This document shows positions 31,099-39,760 of a DNA stretch of 40,263 nt, piece after piece. The notes beneath the pieces were generated by a model that did not search any database, was not told the DNA's origin, and saw only the letters and a list, made by a program, of their open reading frames with translations. The position numbers and the translations under genes were made by a program. Numbering within the stretch: position 1 is the first letter of the stretch; each line of letters opens with the position of its first letter. Source of the stretch: Bacteroidales bacterium. GTDB taxonomy: Bacteria; Bacteroidota; Bacteroidia; Bacteroidales; Muribaculaceae. Location of the stretch: positions 1 through 40,263 of the forward strand of contig DXYS01000055.1 of assembly GCA_019415705.1 (NCBI GenBank). Direction: 5' to 3'.

Positions 31099-34000
31099 TT
31101 AGAGACCGCGGCCGTGGCAATTCTTGTACTTCTTGCCCGAGCCGCAGGGGCACGGGTCGTTACGGCCGATTTTGGGTGCGGCCTTGACAGGCATCACGCG
31201 CTGAGGCTCACCCTGACGGGCCGACGCCACGCGGCGCTGCTCCTCTTCGCCGGGCAGACCCGGACGCGAGGTGCGGTAATTGTCATAGCGGCGCGGCATC
31301 TCGGGAGCAGCCTGCTTGACCTCGGGCTGACGGGGCTGCGGCTTGGGCTCCTCACCCTCGGCAGCCGGAGCCTCCTCACGCGGCGGACGCACAGGTATCT
31401 GAGCACGCATAAGAGCCGTCATAGCCTTGACATTAAGCTGATTGAGCATACCCTCAAACAAGTGGAACGACTCGACCTTATAGATTACCAGCGGGTCTTT
31501 CTGCTCGTAAGACGCATTCTGCACTGACTGGCGCAGCTGGTCGAGCTCGCGCAGATGCTCCTTCCAGAGCTCGTCGATGGTTACGAGCAACAGACCTTTC
31601 TGCCACTCCTTGACTATCGAGCGGCACTCTGTGTCAAACGCCTCCTGCAAGTCGACACGGAGGTTGAACACACGCTTGCCGTCGGTGATGGGCACGATAA
31701 TCTTGCCGCGGTAATCAGAGTTCTCCAAGAGATTTGAGATAACCGGCATCGCAATCTCGCGTATGCGGTCGTTGCGGCGCGTCATGGCCTCCATGGCGGC
31801 GTCGCGCACACGCTCGATGCGGTCCTCACGGTCGAGACTGCGCCACTCGTCCTCGGTGAACGGAGCTTCGATAGTGAGCACCTTGTATAACTCGAGGCAC
31901 AGGTCTGCATAATCCTGCGGCTGGTCATAAGTGGTGACGATATTCTCCACGCAGTCATAAAGCATGTTGGCGATATCGATGCCGATGCGCTCGCCGAGCA
32001 GGGCGTGATGGCGGCGGTTATAGATATACGTACGCTGTTTGTTCATCACGTCGTCATACTCGAGCAGACGCTTACGTATGCCGAAGTTGTTTTCCTCGAC
32101 GCGTTTCTGAGCCTTCTCGATGGCGTTGGTCACCATCTTGTGCTCGATGGGCTCACCCTCCTGAAGACCGAAGCGGTCAAGCCACTTCATCATCGAGTCG
32201 GTGGCGAAGAGTCGCATCAGCTGATCCTCAAACGACACGAAGAAGATTGACGAACCCGGGTCGCCCTGACGGCCTGCACGACCGCGCAGCTGACGGTCGA
32301 CGCGGCGTGACTCATGGCGCTCGGTGCCGATGATTGCCAGACCGCCGGCCTCTTTTACCTCGGGGGTCAGCTTGATGTCCGTACCACGGCCCGCCATGTT
32401 GGTGGCGATGGTCACGACGCCCTTCTGACCGGCCTGAGCCACAACCTGTGCCTCGCGCTGGTGCAGCTTGGCGTTGAGCACCTGACAGTCTATCTTGCGC
32501 ATGTCGAGCATGCGTTTGAGCAGCTCCGATATCTCGACCGATGTCGTGCCCACGAGCACCGGGCGTCCGGCATCGCGCATCTTGACGATTTCGTCGATTA
32601 CGGCGGCATATTTCTCTTTTTTGGTCTTGTAGACACGGTCGTTCATGTCTATACGTGCCACGGGGCGGTTTGTCGGGATGGTCACCACATCAAGTTTGTA
32701 GATGTCCCAGAGCTCGCCGGCCTCTGTCTCGGCCGTACCGGTCATACCGGCCAGCTTGTGATACATGCGGAAATAGTTCTGCAGCGTGATGGTGGCGAAT
32801 GTCTGTGTGGCAGCCTCGACCTTGACGCCCTCCTTGGCCTCGATGGCCTGATGGAGTCCGTCGCTGTAACGGCGCCCCTCCATGATACGTCCGGTCTGTT
32901 CGTCGACAATCTTGATTTTGTTGTCGTCGATGACATACTCTATGTCTTTCTCAAAAAGCGTGTAGGCCTTTAGAAGCTGTGTGACGGTGTGCACGCGCTC
33001 GGCCTTGACGGCATAGTTCTGCATCAGCTCGTCCTTGCGAGCCTGACGCTCGGCCGGATCGGCGATAGACTCGACCTCAGACAGTTGCGAGGCGATGTCT
33101 GGCAGCACGAAGAAGTCGGGGTCGTCTGTCTTGCCGGTCAGCTCGTCGATACCCTTGTCTGTCAGCTCGACCGAACGGTTTTTCTCGTCGATGACAAAGT
33201 AGAGCGGATTGGTGACCGTGGGCATCTCGCGGTTGTTGTCCTGCATGTAGTAAGCCTCGGTGTCAAGCAGCGTACTCTTCATGCCCTCTTGGCTGAGGAA
33301 CTTGATGAGCGCGCCGTTTTTGGGCAAGCCCTTATAGGCGCGGAAGAGCAGCAGAGCGCCTTCTTTCTTGACATCCTTGTCGTCAGAGGCGAGCTTTGCC
33401 TTGGCCTCAGTGAGAATCGACGTTACGAGACGGCGCTGGGCTTCGACGACTTTCTGCACGTTCTGTTTGTATTCGTCGAAATACTGGTCGTCGCCCTTGG
33501 GCACGGGACCGGAGATAATAAGAGGCGTACGGGCATCATCGATAAGCACGGAGTCGACCTCGTCGACGATGGCATAGTAGTGCTTGCGCTGCACCATGTC
33601 CTGCGGTGCCATGGCCATATTGTCGCGGAGGTAGTCGAAACCGAACTCATTGTTTGTGCCGAACGTAATGTCGCACTCATATGCGGCACGGCGTTCGGGC
33701 GTATTGGGTTGGTGTTTGTCAATGCAGTCGACCGTAGAGCCGTGGAACATGTAGAGCGGACCCATCCATTCCGAGTCACGCTTTGACAGGTAATCGTTGA
33801 CGGTCACCACATGCACGCCGCGCTTTGACAGCGAACGTAGGAAGACGGGGAGCGTGGCCACGAGGGTCTTGCCCTCGCCTGTGGCCATCTCGGCGATTTT
33901 GCCCTGATGGAGCACGATACCGCCGATGAGCTGCACGTCATAGTGCACCATGTCCCATGTGATTTCATTGCCACCGGCAACCCAGTGATTTTTCCAGATA

Positions 34001-34458
34001 GCCTTGTCGCCCTCGATGCTGACGAAATCGCGTCCCTGACCGGCAAGCTCGCGGTCGAGGTCGGTGGCTGTGACCTCTATGGTCTCGTTGTGAGCAAAAC
34101 GGGCGGCTGTCTCGCGCATTACGGCGAAAACTTCGGGCAGATGCTCGTTGAGTTTGTTCTCGATGATGTCGAGTATATCTTTCTCGTGTTTGTCAATCTT
34201 GTCCCAGACGGGCTGACGCTCGTCGAAAGGCAGGGTCTCGACCGTCGAGCGCAGCTCCTCGATGGCGTTGCGGTCAGGGGCGACGGCCGCGTCGATATCG
34301 GCACGCACGGCGTCTATGCGGCCTCGCAGCTCGTCGTTGCTCAGCGGCTCAAGCTCGGGACCGATAGCCTTGATTTTGTCGACAATGGGGCGTATGGCCT
34401 TGAGGTCGCGCTGCGACTTGTTGCCGAATAATTTGCTTAATACATTTACAAATGACAT
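31099..34458 (-). CDS. secA: Preprotein translocase ATPase SecA
   Basis: The product has 1119 residues, the long Bacteroidetes form of SecA (E. coli is 901). It drives Sec-dependent export through SecYEG, feeding type IX cargo, lipoproteins and barrels. Walker A MATGEGKT lies at 191-198 and the DEAD-like DEVDSVLIDDARTPL near 299; the shift from E. coli reflects an insertion of about 90 residues before the first motif (roughly 60-155). The helicase motifs GTTSVEIS and TNMAGRGTDIKL and the RQLRGRAGRQGDPG motif follow. The C-terminus carries a Pro/Glu-rich linker and the zinc-binding SEC-C tail (CPCGSGKKYKNCHG). It is the last gene of the minus-strand cluster, 115 bp after the degenerate phosphatase gene. 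Confidence 0.98.
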   Translation of the reverse strand: MSFVNVLSKLFGNKSQRDLKAIRPIVDKIKAIGPELEPLSNDELRGRIDAVRADIDAAVAPDRNAIEELRSTVETLPFDERQPVWDKIDKHEKDILDIIENKLNEHLPEVFAVMRETAARFAHNETIEVTATDLDRELAGQGRDFVSIEGDKAIWKNHWVAGGNEITWDMVHYDVQLIGGIVLHQGKIAEMATGEGKTLVATLPVFLRSLSKRGVHVVTVNDYLSKRDSEWMGPLYMFHGSTVDCIDKHQPNTPERRAAYECDITFGTNNEFGFDYLRDNMAMAPQDMVQRKHYYAIVDEVDSVLIDDARTPLIISGPVPKGDDQYFDEYKQNVQKVVEAQRRLVTSILTEAKAKLASDDKDVKKEGALLLFRAYKGLPKNGALIKFLSQEGMKSTLLDTEAYYMQDNNREMPTVTNPLYFVIDEKNRSVELTDKGIDELTGKTDDPDFFVLPDIASQLSEVESIADPAERQARKDELMQNYAVKAERVHTVTQLLKAYTLFEKDIEYVIDDNKIKIVDEQTGRIMEGRRYSDGLHQAIEAKEGVKVEAATQTFATITLQNYFRMYHKLAGMTGTAETEAGELWDIYKLDVVTIPTNRPVARIDMNDRVYKTKKEKYAAVIDEIVKMRDAGRPVLVGTTSVEISELLKRMLDMRKIDCQVLNAKLHQREAQVVAQAGQKGVVTIATNMAGRGTDIKLTPEVKEAGGLAIIGTERHESRRVDRQLRGRAGRQGDPGSSIFFVSFEDQLMRLFATDSMMKWLDRFGLQEGEPIEHKMVTNAIEKAQKRVEENNFGIRKRLLEYDDVMNKQRTYIYNRRHHALLGERIGIDIANMLYDCVENIVTTYDQPQDYADLCLELYKVLTIEAPFTEDEWRSLDREDRIERVRDAAMEAMTRRNDRIREIAMPVISNLLENSDYRGKIIVPITDGKRVFNLRVDLQEAFDTECRSIVKEWQKGLLLVTIDELWKEHLRELDQLRQSVQNASYEQKDPLVIYKVESFHLFEGMLNQLNVKAMTALMRAQIPVRPPREEAPAAEGEEPKPQPRQPEVKQAAPEMPRRYDNYRTSRPGLPGEEEQRRVASARQGEPQRVMPVKAAPKIGRNDPCPCGSGKKYKNCHGRGL

Positions 34459-34573
34459 AGTCTATGATAGTTTTATTTTTTGCATGAAAAAGGAAATTGT
34501 CACGGGTGCATGCGTCCTGCGGTCGGTTGACATAGCCGCCACACAGACGCATAAACGTCACCGTCCTCGCGTC

Positions 34574-36184
34574 TCAGTCGAGTTCGAGAGCCGGCAGCGA
34601 TGCACCGTTGGGCGAACGTATGCGCAGCAGGCGCGCAACTGTCGGGGCGATGACGCGCACATCGACAGGCGTGTGTATTTTCTGAGGCTTTACATCCGGC
34701 GCAAGTATAAATGCCGGAGCTGTCGAGGCAGCGATGCGGTGCACGCGGCTCACACGTTTGGGATTAGCCTCGCTGTGGTAATCGTCGACGACTTCCCAGC
34801 CGGGGAGCACGCTCATCACGAGGTCGCCGGCAGTCGAGAGGCTGATATTGCGTTTGAGGGCCTCGGAGTTAGGTCCGGCATCGCCCTCGAAAATCTGGTC
34901 TATCGTGTAAACGTCCTTTATTCCGCTCATGCGGGCGAGGAAGGCGGCAGCGGCTGTGCGCACGGCCTTCGCGTCAAGGTTTTTCTGCTTGATAAGGGCG
35001 TCATTGAGGAAGAAACGGCCTTTGTGATAGCCGCTGACCCATTCGCCGTCGCCATAGACGGCCATAAGGTACATATTGAGCAGAGAGCCCGCCTTGCGGG
35101 TCGAAAACTCTCCGTAAGGGATGTTCCACTGTTCGTCGTCGCGTCGCGAGGTCGAGCCGGGAGGTGTCGCGGCGAGGAATATCACCGCATTGCCGCCTGC
35201 GGTCGAGCGGTCGACTGTATTGAAAAGCTTCTCCAACTCACGGTCCAAGCGCAGATAGCTGTCCATCAGTTCAAAGCGCGTGTCAGGATTCTTGGAGTAG
35301 CCGTAGGGCCTGAGTGTATAGGCCACGTTGACCATGTCGACGCCGTCGTGTGTGCCTAACTTAAGATTGTCGATGATATCAGTAGCTACAGATGTCACCT
35401 CGGCATTGACCGGCGCGGCGTTTTTGAATATCTCATAGCGCTGCGCTCCGCGCGGGAAGACGTAGCGGAAAGGATAATGCTTGAGATGGTCGGGCAGATT
35501 GGGATAATCGGCCGGCTTCATCACCGGCGTCCAGCTCAGCGTGTCGAGACGCGATGCAAGCGGCGTCAGGCGGTTGCGCCCGGTGACGACAGCGGGTACG
35601 TCCTTATAGAAAGTCGTAGTGGCCCAGTTGCCGTTGGCGTCCGAAATCCACATGGCGCAGTTGGCCGCATGGCCGCCCAAGGCTATGGCCACCTGCGGGT
35701 CGGGTGCAACGGCATAGACCTGTGTGACACCGCCTCCGGCTATGCGCACTTCGTCAGCGAGAGTGGATGTCAGCAGATTGCGAGGCGAGTAGGTCTCGTT
35801 GGTGAAGTTACCGATGCTTGTATTATCTAACAATACCGGGGTGCTGCGACGCCCGGCTACATCATATATAAAAGCCTCGGAGATACCGTTGACTGACGGC
35901 GCGGCGCCGGTCATCAGCATGGCAGTGGCGGCCGTGGCGTCAAGAGGTGTGCCGTAGTCTGTGTTGGCTATCATCACACCGTCGCGCAGCAGACGGCGGA
36001 AACCGCCCTCGCCGAAATAGTCGCGAAGCAGGTCGATATAGTCGCGCTCGAGTCCGTCAACCATGATGCCGACGACAAGCTGCGGACGCGACTTTGACTC
36101 GGCGGCAGGCATAGTCATGCCGACCATCGAGGCGAGCAGCACAAGCATCAGACGTGATGAAACAGACTTATTAGTCAGCGACAT
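34574..36184 (-). CDS. Alkaline-phosphatase-superfamily protein with lost metal site (probable pseudoenzyme)
   Basis: The product has 536 residues with a signal peptide (about 1-27) and the overall pattern of PafA/type I phosphodiesterase proteins: VVGIMVDGLERDYIDLL (first metal Asp, D43), MLMTGAAPSVNGI, MDSYLRLDRELEKLF and the C-terminal DVRVIAPTVARLL. Aligned by eye, the other active-site blocks are replaced. The nucleophile block is TPLDATAAT rather than the usual PTYTGPGH; the family STDYxGH block is TLRPYGY (R292, Y296); the TADHG block is AATPPG (T340, P341); and the late His before the PxxF strand is missing. The gene is intact, with no frameshift, begins 2 bp after lnb and precedes secA. 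It is likely a periplasmic binding or scaffold protein. Confidence 0.8.
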   Translation of the reverse strand: MSLTNKSVSSRLMLVLLASMVGMTMPAAESKSRPQLVVGIMVDGLERDYIDLLRDYFGEGGFRRLLRDGVMIANTDYGTPLDATAATAMLMTGAAPSVNGISEAFIYDVAGRRSTPVLLDNTSIGNFTNETYSPRNLLTSTLADEVRIAGGGVTQVYAVAPDPQVAIALGGHAANCAMWISDANGNWATTTFYKDVPAVVTGRNRLTPLASRLDTLSWTPVMKPADYPNLPDHLKHYPFRYVFPRGAQRYEIFKNAAPVNAEVTSVATDIIDNLKLGTHDGVDMVNVAYTLRPYGYSKNPDTRFELMDSYLRLDRELEKLFNTVDRSTAGGNAVIFLAATPPGSTSRRDDEQWNIPYGEFSTRKAGSLLNMYLMAVYGDGEWVSGYHKGRFFLNDALIKQKNLDAKAVRTAAAAFLARMSGIKDVYTIDQIFEGDAGPNSEALKRNISLSTAGDLVMSVLPGWEVVDDYHSEANPKRVSRVHRIAASTAPAFILAPDVKPQKIHTPVDVRVIAPTVARLLRIRSPNGASLPALELD

Positions 36185-36186
36185 TG

Positions 36187-37398
36187 TTATTTCTTATTCT
36201 TTTCTCTGATAGTCAGATAGATATAATTAGCCGAACGAATGAGGTCACAGAGCGCCAGAGGCACGAAAGCCGCATTGCCCGATTGATGTGTCAGCGGCCA
36301 GATGACTGCGAGACACACTATTGCCACAAAGTTAACAATTTGATACGACAATACGACTGTCTTGCACTTTTTTAACCAAATAAAAATCGTCGGGATTAGA
36401 CACAGCGGATTGAGCCAGAGGTAAAGCCAGTTGGGCGACGTGGCCTCGTGGACTGACACAAAAATCAGGAATGTCAGCAGCAGACCCGTCAGTCCGAATA
36501 CGCCGAACAGCACGGCGTCAAGCCAGCGTGTCACGCGTCCGCGTCGTATATCCCTGACTGTCATCACGATGACGAATATCAGCAGGTAAACCGAAACGGC
36601 CATAGGCGTCAGCAGCCAAGGCGTCGGGTGTTCTATAGCCGCATCGTCGCCCGTGTTGTTGAGCACGGCGACAGACTTGACCAAAGTTTTACCGCCATAT
36701 GTGGCATCTGCGAGCTGCGCGTCTAAAACCACCGGGGCAAAGGCCTTCATGCGGTTGTCAACCGGACGGTCTATACCCGAGCCGAGCGCGAGATCGATAC
36801 CGAACTGATACCACGGGTAGTTGCGGTGGTAGCGGCGCATGATGTCGCGGAAGGTGCCTAAACCGGCCACATCGTCCGTCGGTCGGCCGAGCACGATGCT
36901 GTCGCCGAGCGCGCGCTCCACGATGCGCAGCGGGCGCGTCGCACAGTTGTCGAGAACGTAATTGTAACGATATGTACGATTTTCTTCACGCAGATTCTCA
37001 CCGATAAGAGCCACAAGGCGGCGTTTGGCCTCGGGAGTCATGTCCAAGCGGTGCTCGACGATGCGGCGTCCGTCGCGCAGATAATGCGACACCATGTACG
37101 GCCACGGCATAACCGTCACCCAGTAATCGGTCTCGCCTTTGACGAAACGATAGACAAAATTGGGCTGGTCGAAGTCATAAGTGCCGTAACTGATTGCGAA
37201 ATCGCCCTCGGGCATGGTCACGCGCAGGGCCGAGTGACCCTCAAGTTCATAAATCTCAGAGCCGGGGTAGAAATTGACAAAACTCACCGTCGTATCTCCG
37301 GCCAAGACAGGCATCGCGGCCGGCGATATGACGGGCTGTGCGTTCACAACAAATGCCAGCAGCACAAACACACATATCAGATATACCTTTCGAATCAT
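36187..37398 (-). CDS. lnb: Lnb-type lipoprotein N-acyltransferase (DUF4105)
   Basis: The product has 403 residues. Signal sequence 1-20, periplasmic DUF4105 domain to about 245, then about five transmembrane helices from 265 to 395. Candidate catalytic residues of the papain-like fold are H55 (YELEGHSALRV) and C152 (YVLDNCATRPL). From memory, DUF4105 is the N-terminal domain of Lnb, the enzyme that N-acylates lipoproteins in Bacteroides in place of Lnt; the two-part architecture here matches. It would finish lipoproteins such as GldK and those of the uptake operon. The start overlaps the queE stop (ATGA). Confidence 0.82.
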   Translation of the reverse strand: MIRKVYLICVFVLLAFVVNAQPVISPAAMPVLAGDTTVSFVNFYPGSEIYELEGHSALRVTMPEGDFAISYGTYDFDQPNFVYRFVKGETDYWVTVMPWPYMVSHYLRDGRRIVEHRLDMTPEAKRRLVALIGENLREENRTYRYNYVLDNCATRPLRIVERALGDSIVLGRPTDDVAGLGTFRDIMRRYHRNYPWYQFGIDLALGSGIDRPVDNRMKAFAPVVLDAQLADATYGGKTLVKSVAVLNNTGDDAAIEHPTPWLLTPMAVSVYLLIFVIVMTVRDIRRGRVTRWLDAVLFGVFGLTGLLLTFLIFVSVHEATSPNWLYLWLNPLCLIPTIFIWLKKCKTVVLSYQIVNFVAIVCLAVIWPLTHQSGNAAFVPLALCDLIRSANYIYLTIREKNKK

Positions 37399-37949
37399 TG
37401 TATATCAATCAGTTTGTGAGTCTGCAACGACAGGCGCCAGCGCGGATGCGCGAGGATATAGGCCACGGTTTCGGCTATGTTCAAGCCCGAGCAGGGCTGC
37501 AGATACAGACGCGGCGCGGGCAGCAAGGCGGCTATGGCCTCTACATCCTGTCCCTGATAGACGATTTTCAGCTCATCGATGCGGTCTATGCCCCACGGAG
37601 CGTCTTTGGGCGAGCATGTCACCCAGTCGACCTCGGGCGCCACTGGCAGCGACCCGTTGGTCTCAATCTGCACGAAAAAGCCGGCCAACTTCAGTTTGCG
37701 CAGCAAGTCGCTGTCTAACTGCAGTGTAGGCTCGCCGCCGGTGATAACAAGATGGCGTGAGGCGTAGGCACTGACAGCGGCGACTATCTCGTCAGCGTCC
37801 ATATCGCGGCCGCTCTGATGGGCCGTATCACAAAAGTCACAGTGACGGTTGCAGCCGCTGAAACGCAGAAATACGGCCGCCGTACCGGTGAAATAGCCCT
37901 CGCCCTGCAGCGAGTAAAATATCTCGTTTACTTTATATGTCCTTTTCAT
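37395..37949 (-). CDS. queE: 7-carboxy-7-deazaguanine synthase QueE
   Basis: The product has 184 residues. The start at 37949 (MKRTYKVNEIFYSLQGEG) matches the family; an ATG 36 bp upstream would lie inside queD and adds a non-homologous extension. It is a radical-SAM enzyme that makes 7-carboxy-7-deazaguanine in queuosine synthesis. The cluster-binding motif is C33-x3-C37-x2-C40 (GCNRHCDFCDT), followed by the GGEPTLQ motif. It overlaps queD by 17 bp and lnb by 4 bp, so the three are translationally coupled. Confidence 0.94.
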   Translation of the reverse strand: MKRTYKVNEIFYSLQGEGYFTGTAAVFLRFSGCNRHCDFCDTAHQSGRDMDADEIVAAVSAYASRHLVITGGEPTLQLDSDLLRKLKLAGFFVQIETNGSLPVAPEVDWVTCSPKDAPWGIDRIDELKIVYQGQDVEAIAALLPAPRLYLQPCSGLNIAETVAYILAHPRWRLSLQTHKLIDIQ

Positions 37950-38268
37950 AAGAGGCAGTGTTACCCTCACTTTCCTGTATATCAACGCGATAACAGTTTT
38001 CTACCATATCGCAGATCCAACGCGCTAAATTCTCGGCCGTCGGATTGAAGTCGACCACGTCGTTGAGACAGCGGTGGTCGAGGCGGTCCAAGACCTGACG
38101 CTTGATGTCGGTGAAGTCGGTGACCATACCGTTGGCGTTCAGCTCCTTGGCACGGCAGTGGACGGTGACTATCCAGTTGTGGCCGTGGAGCGTCGTGCAC
38201 TTGCTCTCATAGTCAAGTGCCAGACGGTGAGCCGCCGATATTTCGAGTCGTTTGGTGACGTAATACAT
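37933..38268 (-). CDS. queD: 6-carboxy-5,6,7,8-tetrahydropterin synthase QueD
   Basis: The product has 111 residues, a T-fold enzyme converting dihydroneopterin triphosphate to 6-carboxytetrahydropterin, the step before QueE. Zinc ligands are H14 (SAAHRL), H28 and H30 (LHGHNW); the catalytic Cys is C24 (ESKCTT), with D64/H65 (RLDHRCLND) also conserved, and PTAENLA follows. Length is standard for the short form. The ribosome-binding leader is made of 10-bp tandem repeats. Confidence 0.94.
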   Translation of the reverse strand: MYYVTKRLEISAAHRLALDYESKCTTLHGHNWIVTVHCRAKELNANGMVTDFTDIKRQVLDRLDHRCLNDVVDFNPTAENLARWICDMVENCYRVDIQESEGNTASYEKDI

Positions 38269-38297
38269 TTGTATATGTTTGTATAAGCTTGTATATG
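38268..38297 (-). repeat. 10-bp tandem repeats in the queD leader
   Basis: On the plus strand, TTTGTATATG, TTTGTATAAG and CTTGTATATG lie end to end, and weaker copies (TTACTATGCG, TTTGTATCGT) continue into the end of cca. On the transcribed strand they form an A-rich leader directly before the queD ATG. Confidence 0.6.
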
Positions 38298-38300
38298 TTA

Positions 38301-39755
38301 CTATGCGTTTGTATCGTTCGCGGCGTTGAGTTCCTCGGGATATTCGGAGACAGGAATATCGTTTTTGGCCGCGATATCAAGCAGATAGCGCAACGCCGCC
38401 TCTCGTGTGTCCTCTATTTCACAGTCCTTGATGGCCTGTTTGAGATTCGACGAAAAGAAACCGACGGTCGGACACTGCCCGATGCCAAAGATACGCATAA
38501 TTTCGTTACCGTCGACGGGATTGCGGCGCGCACGTTCGGCATCCTTGACCCTGATTTCCGAGAATTTCTGCTCGACGATGTCGAAATTGTCAAGGAAGCG
38601 CTGTTTTTTCTCCTCGTTTTTGCTCGTGATGTCGGCACGGGCCAGCGTCATCAGGTCATCGAGATCTTCCTCGGCATAATTCATCAGACGACGCACGGCG
38701 CTGTCGGTCACTTCGTCCTCGACAAGCGCTATCGGGCGCATATGCAGGTCGACAAGCTTGCGCACATAACGCATCTCGGCGCCCAAGGGCATGCGCAGAC
38801 GCTTGAAGATGCGGGGTATCATCTTCGAGCCTATTAGGTTATGATTATGGAACGTCCACCCGGTAGCCTCGTCGTAGCGCTTGGTGACCGGCTTGGCTAT
38901 GTCATGGAACAGCGCCGCCCAGCGCAGCCACTCGTTGTCAGAAACGGAGGCGACATTGTCAAGCACGCCGAGCGTATGATAGAAATTGTCCTTGTGGCCG
39001 CGGCCGTTGACAATCTCCACGCCTCGCAGCGCAGCAAGCTCGGGCAGGATTATCTTGAGCAGCCCGGTGCGCAGCAGCAGATCCCAGCCTATCGACGGAC
39101 GCGGCGCGCGCATGATTTTTGATAGCTCGTCTTTGATGCGCTCGGCCGTGATTATCTCGATGCGGGCGGCATTGCGCCTGATAGCTTCAAAAGTCTCGGG
39201 ATAAATCTCAAAATCGAGCTGTGTTGCAAATCGTATGGCCCGGAGCATGCGCAGCGGATCGTCGCTGAAGGTTATATCGGGGTCAAGCGGCGTGCGTATT
39301 ATGCGACGACCGATGTCACCCAAGCCGTCATAGAAGTCAATGAGCTCGCCGAAGTCGGCTGCGTTGACCGAGATGGCCATGGCGTTGATGGTGAAATCGC
39401 GGCGCGCTATGTCGTCCTCCAATGTGCCGTCCTCGACAATAGGGTTGCGCGACTCGCGGCGGTATGACTCGCGGCGCGCGCCGACGAACTCCAACTCTAA
39501 GTCGCCGCGATGTATCTGCGCCGTGCCGTAGTTGCGGTAGACGGCCACATGTGTACCCTTACCCAACTCGCGGCCGACGGCCTCTGCAAGCTCGATACCG
39601 GGCCCTACTGTGACAAAGTCTATATCCTTGGAGTGTCGCTCTATGATTAGGTCGCGCACATAGCCTCCCACGACGTAGCAGGGGCGCCCCATCGCGTCGG
39701 CCACAGAGCCGACGGTCTTAAATATTTTACTTGAAATCTTCTCCTTAAGATTCAT
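38301..39755 (-). CDS. cca: CCA tRNA nucleotidyltransferase with HD domain
   Basis: The product has 484 residues. It adds or repairs the 3' CCA of tRNAs. Class II nucleotidyltransferase head: GGYVRDLIIERHSKDIDFV with the DxD metal pair, RRDFTINAMAI, and DDPLRMLRAIRFATQL. An HD phosphohydrolase-like domain follows (LFHDIAKPVTKRYD, HNHNLIGSKM). It starts 5 bp after the M24 peptidase gene and ends 32 bp before queD. Confidence 0.94.
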   Translation of the reverse strand: MNLKEKISSKIFKTVGSVADAMGRPCYVVGGYVRDLIIERHSKDIDFVTVGPGIELAEAVGRELGKGTHVAVYRNYGTAQIHRGDLELEFVGARRESYRRESRNPIVEDGTLEDDIARRDFTINAMAISVNAADFGELIDFYDGLGDIGRRIIRTPLDPDITFSDDPLRMLRAIRFATQLDFEIYPETFEAIRRNAARIEIITAERIKDELSKIMRAPRPSIGWDLLLRTGLLKIILPELAALRGVEIVNGRGHKDNFYHTLGVLDNVASVSDNEWLRWAALFHDIAKPVTKRYDEATGWTFHNHNLIGSKMIPRIFKRLRMPLGAEMRYVRKLVDLHMRPIALVEDEVTDSAVRRLMNYAEEDLDDLMTLARADITSKNEEKKQRFLDNFDIVEQKFSEIRVKDAERARRNPVDGNEIMRIFGIGQCPTVGFFSSNLKQAIKDCEIEDTREAALRYLLDIAAKNDIPVSEYPEELNAANDTNA

Positions 39756-39760
39756 TACGT

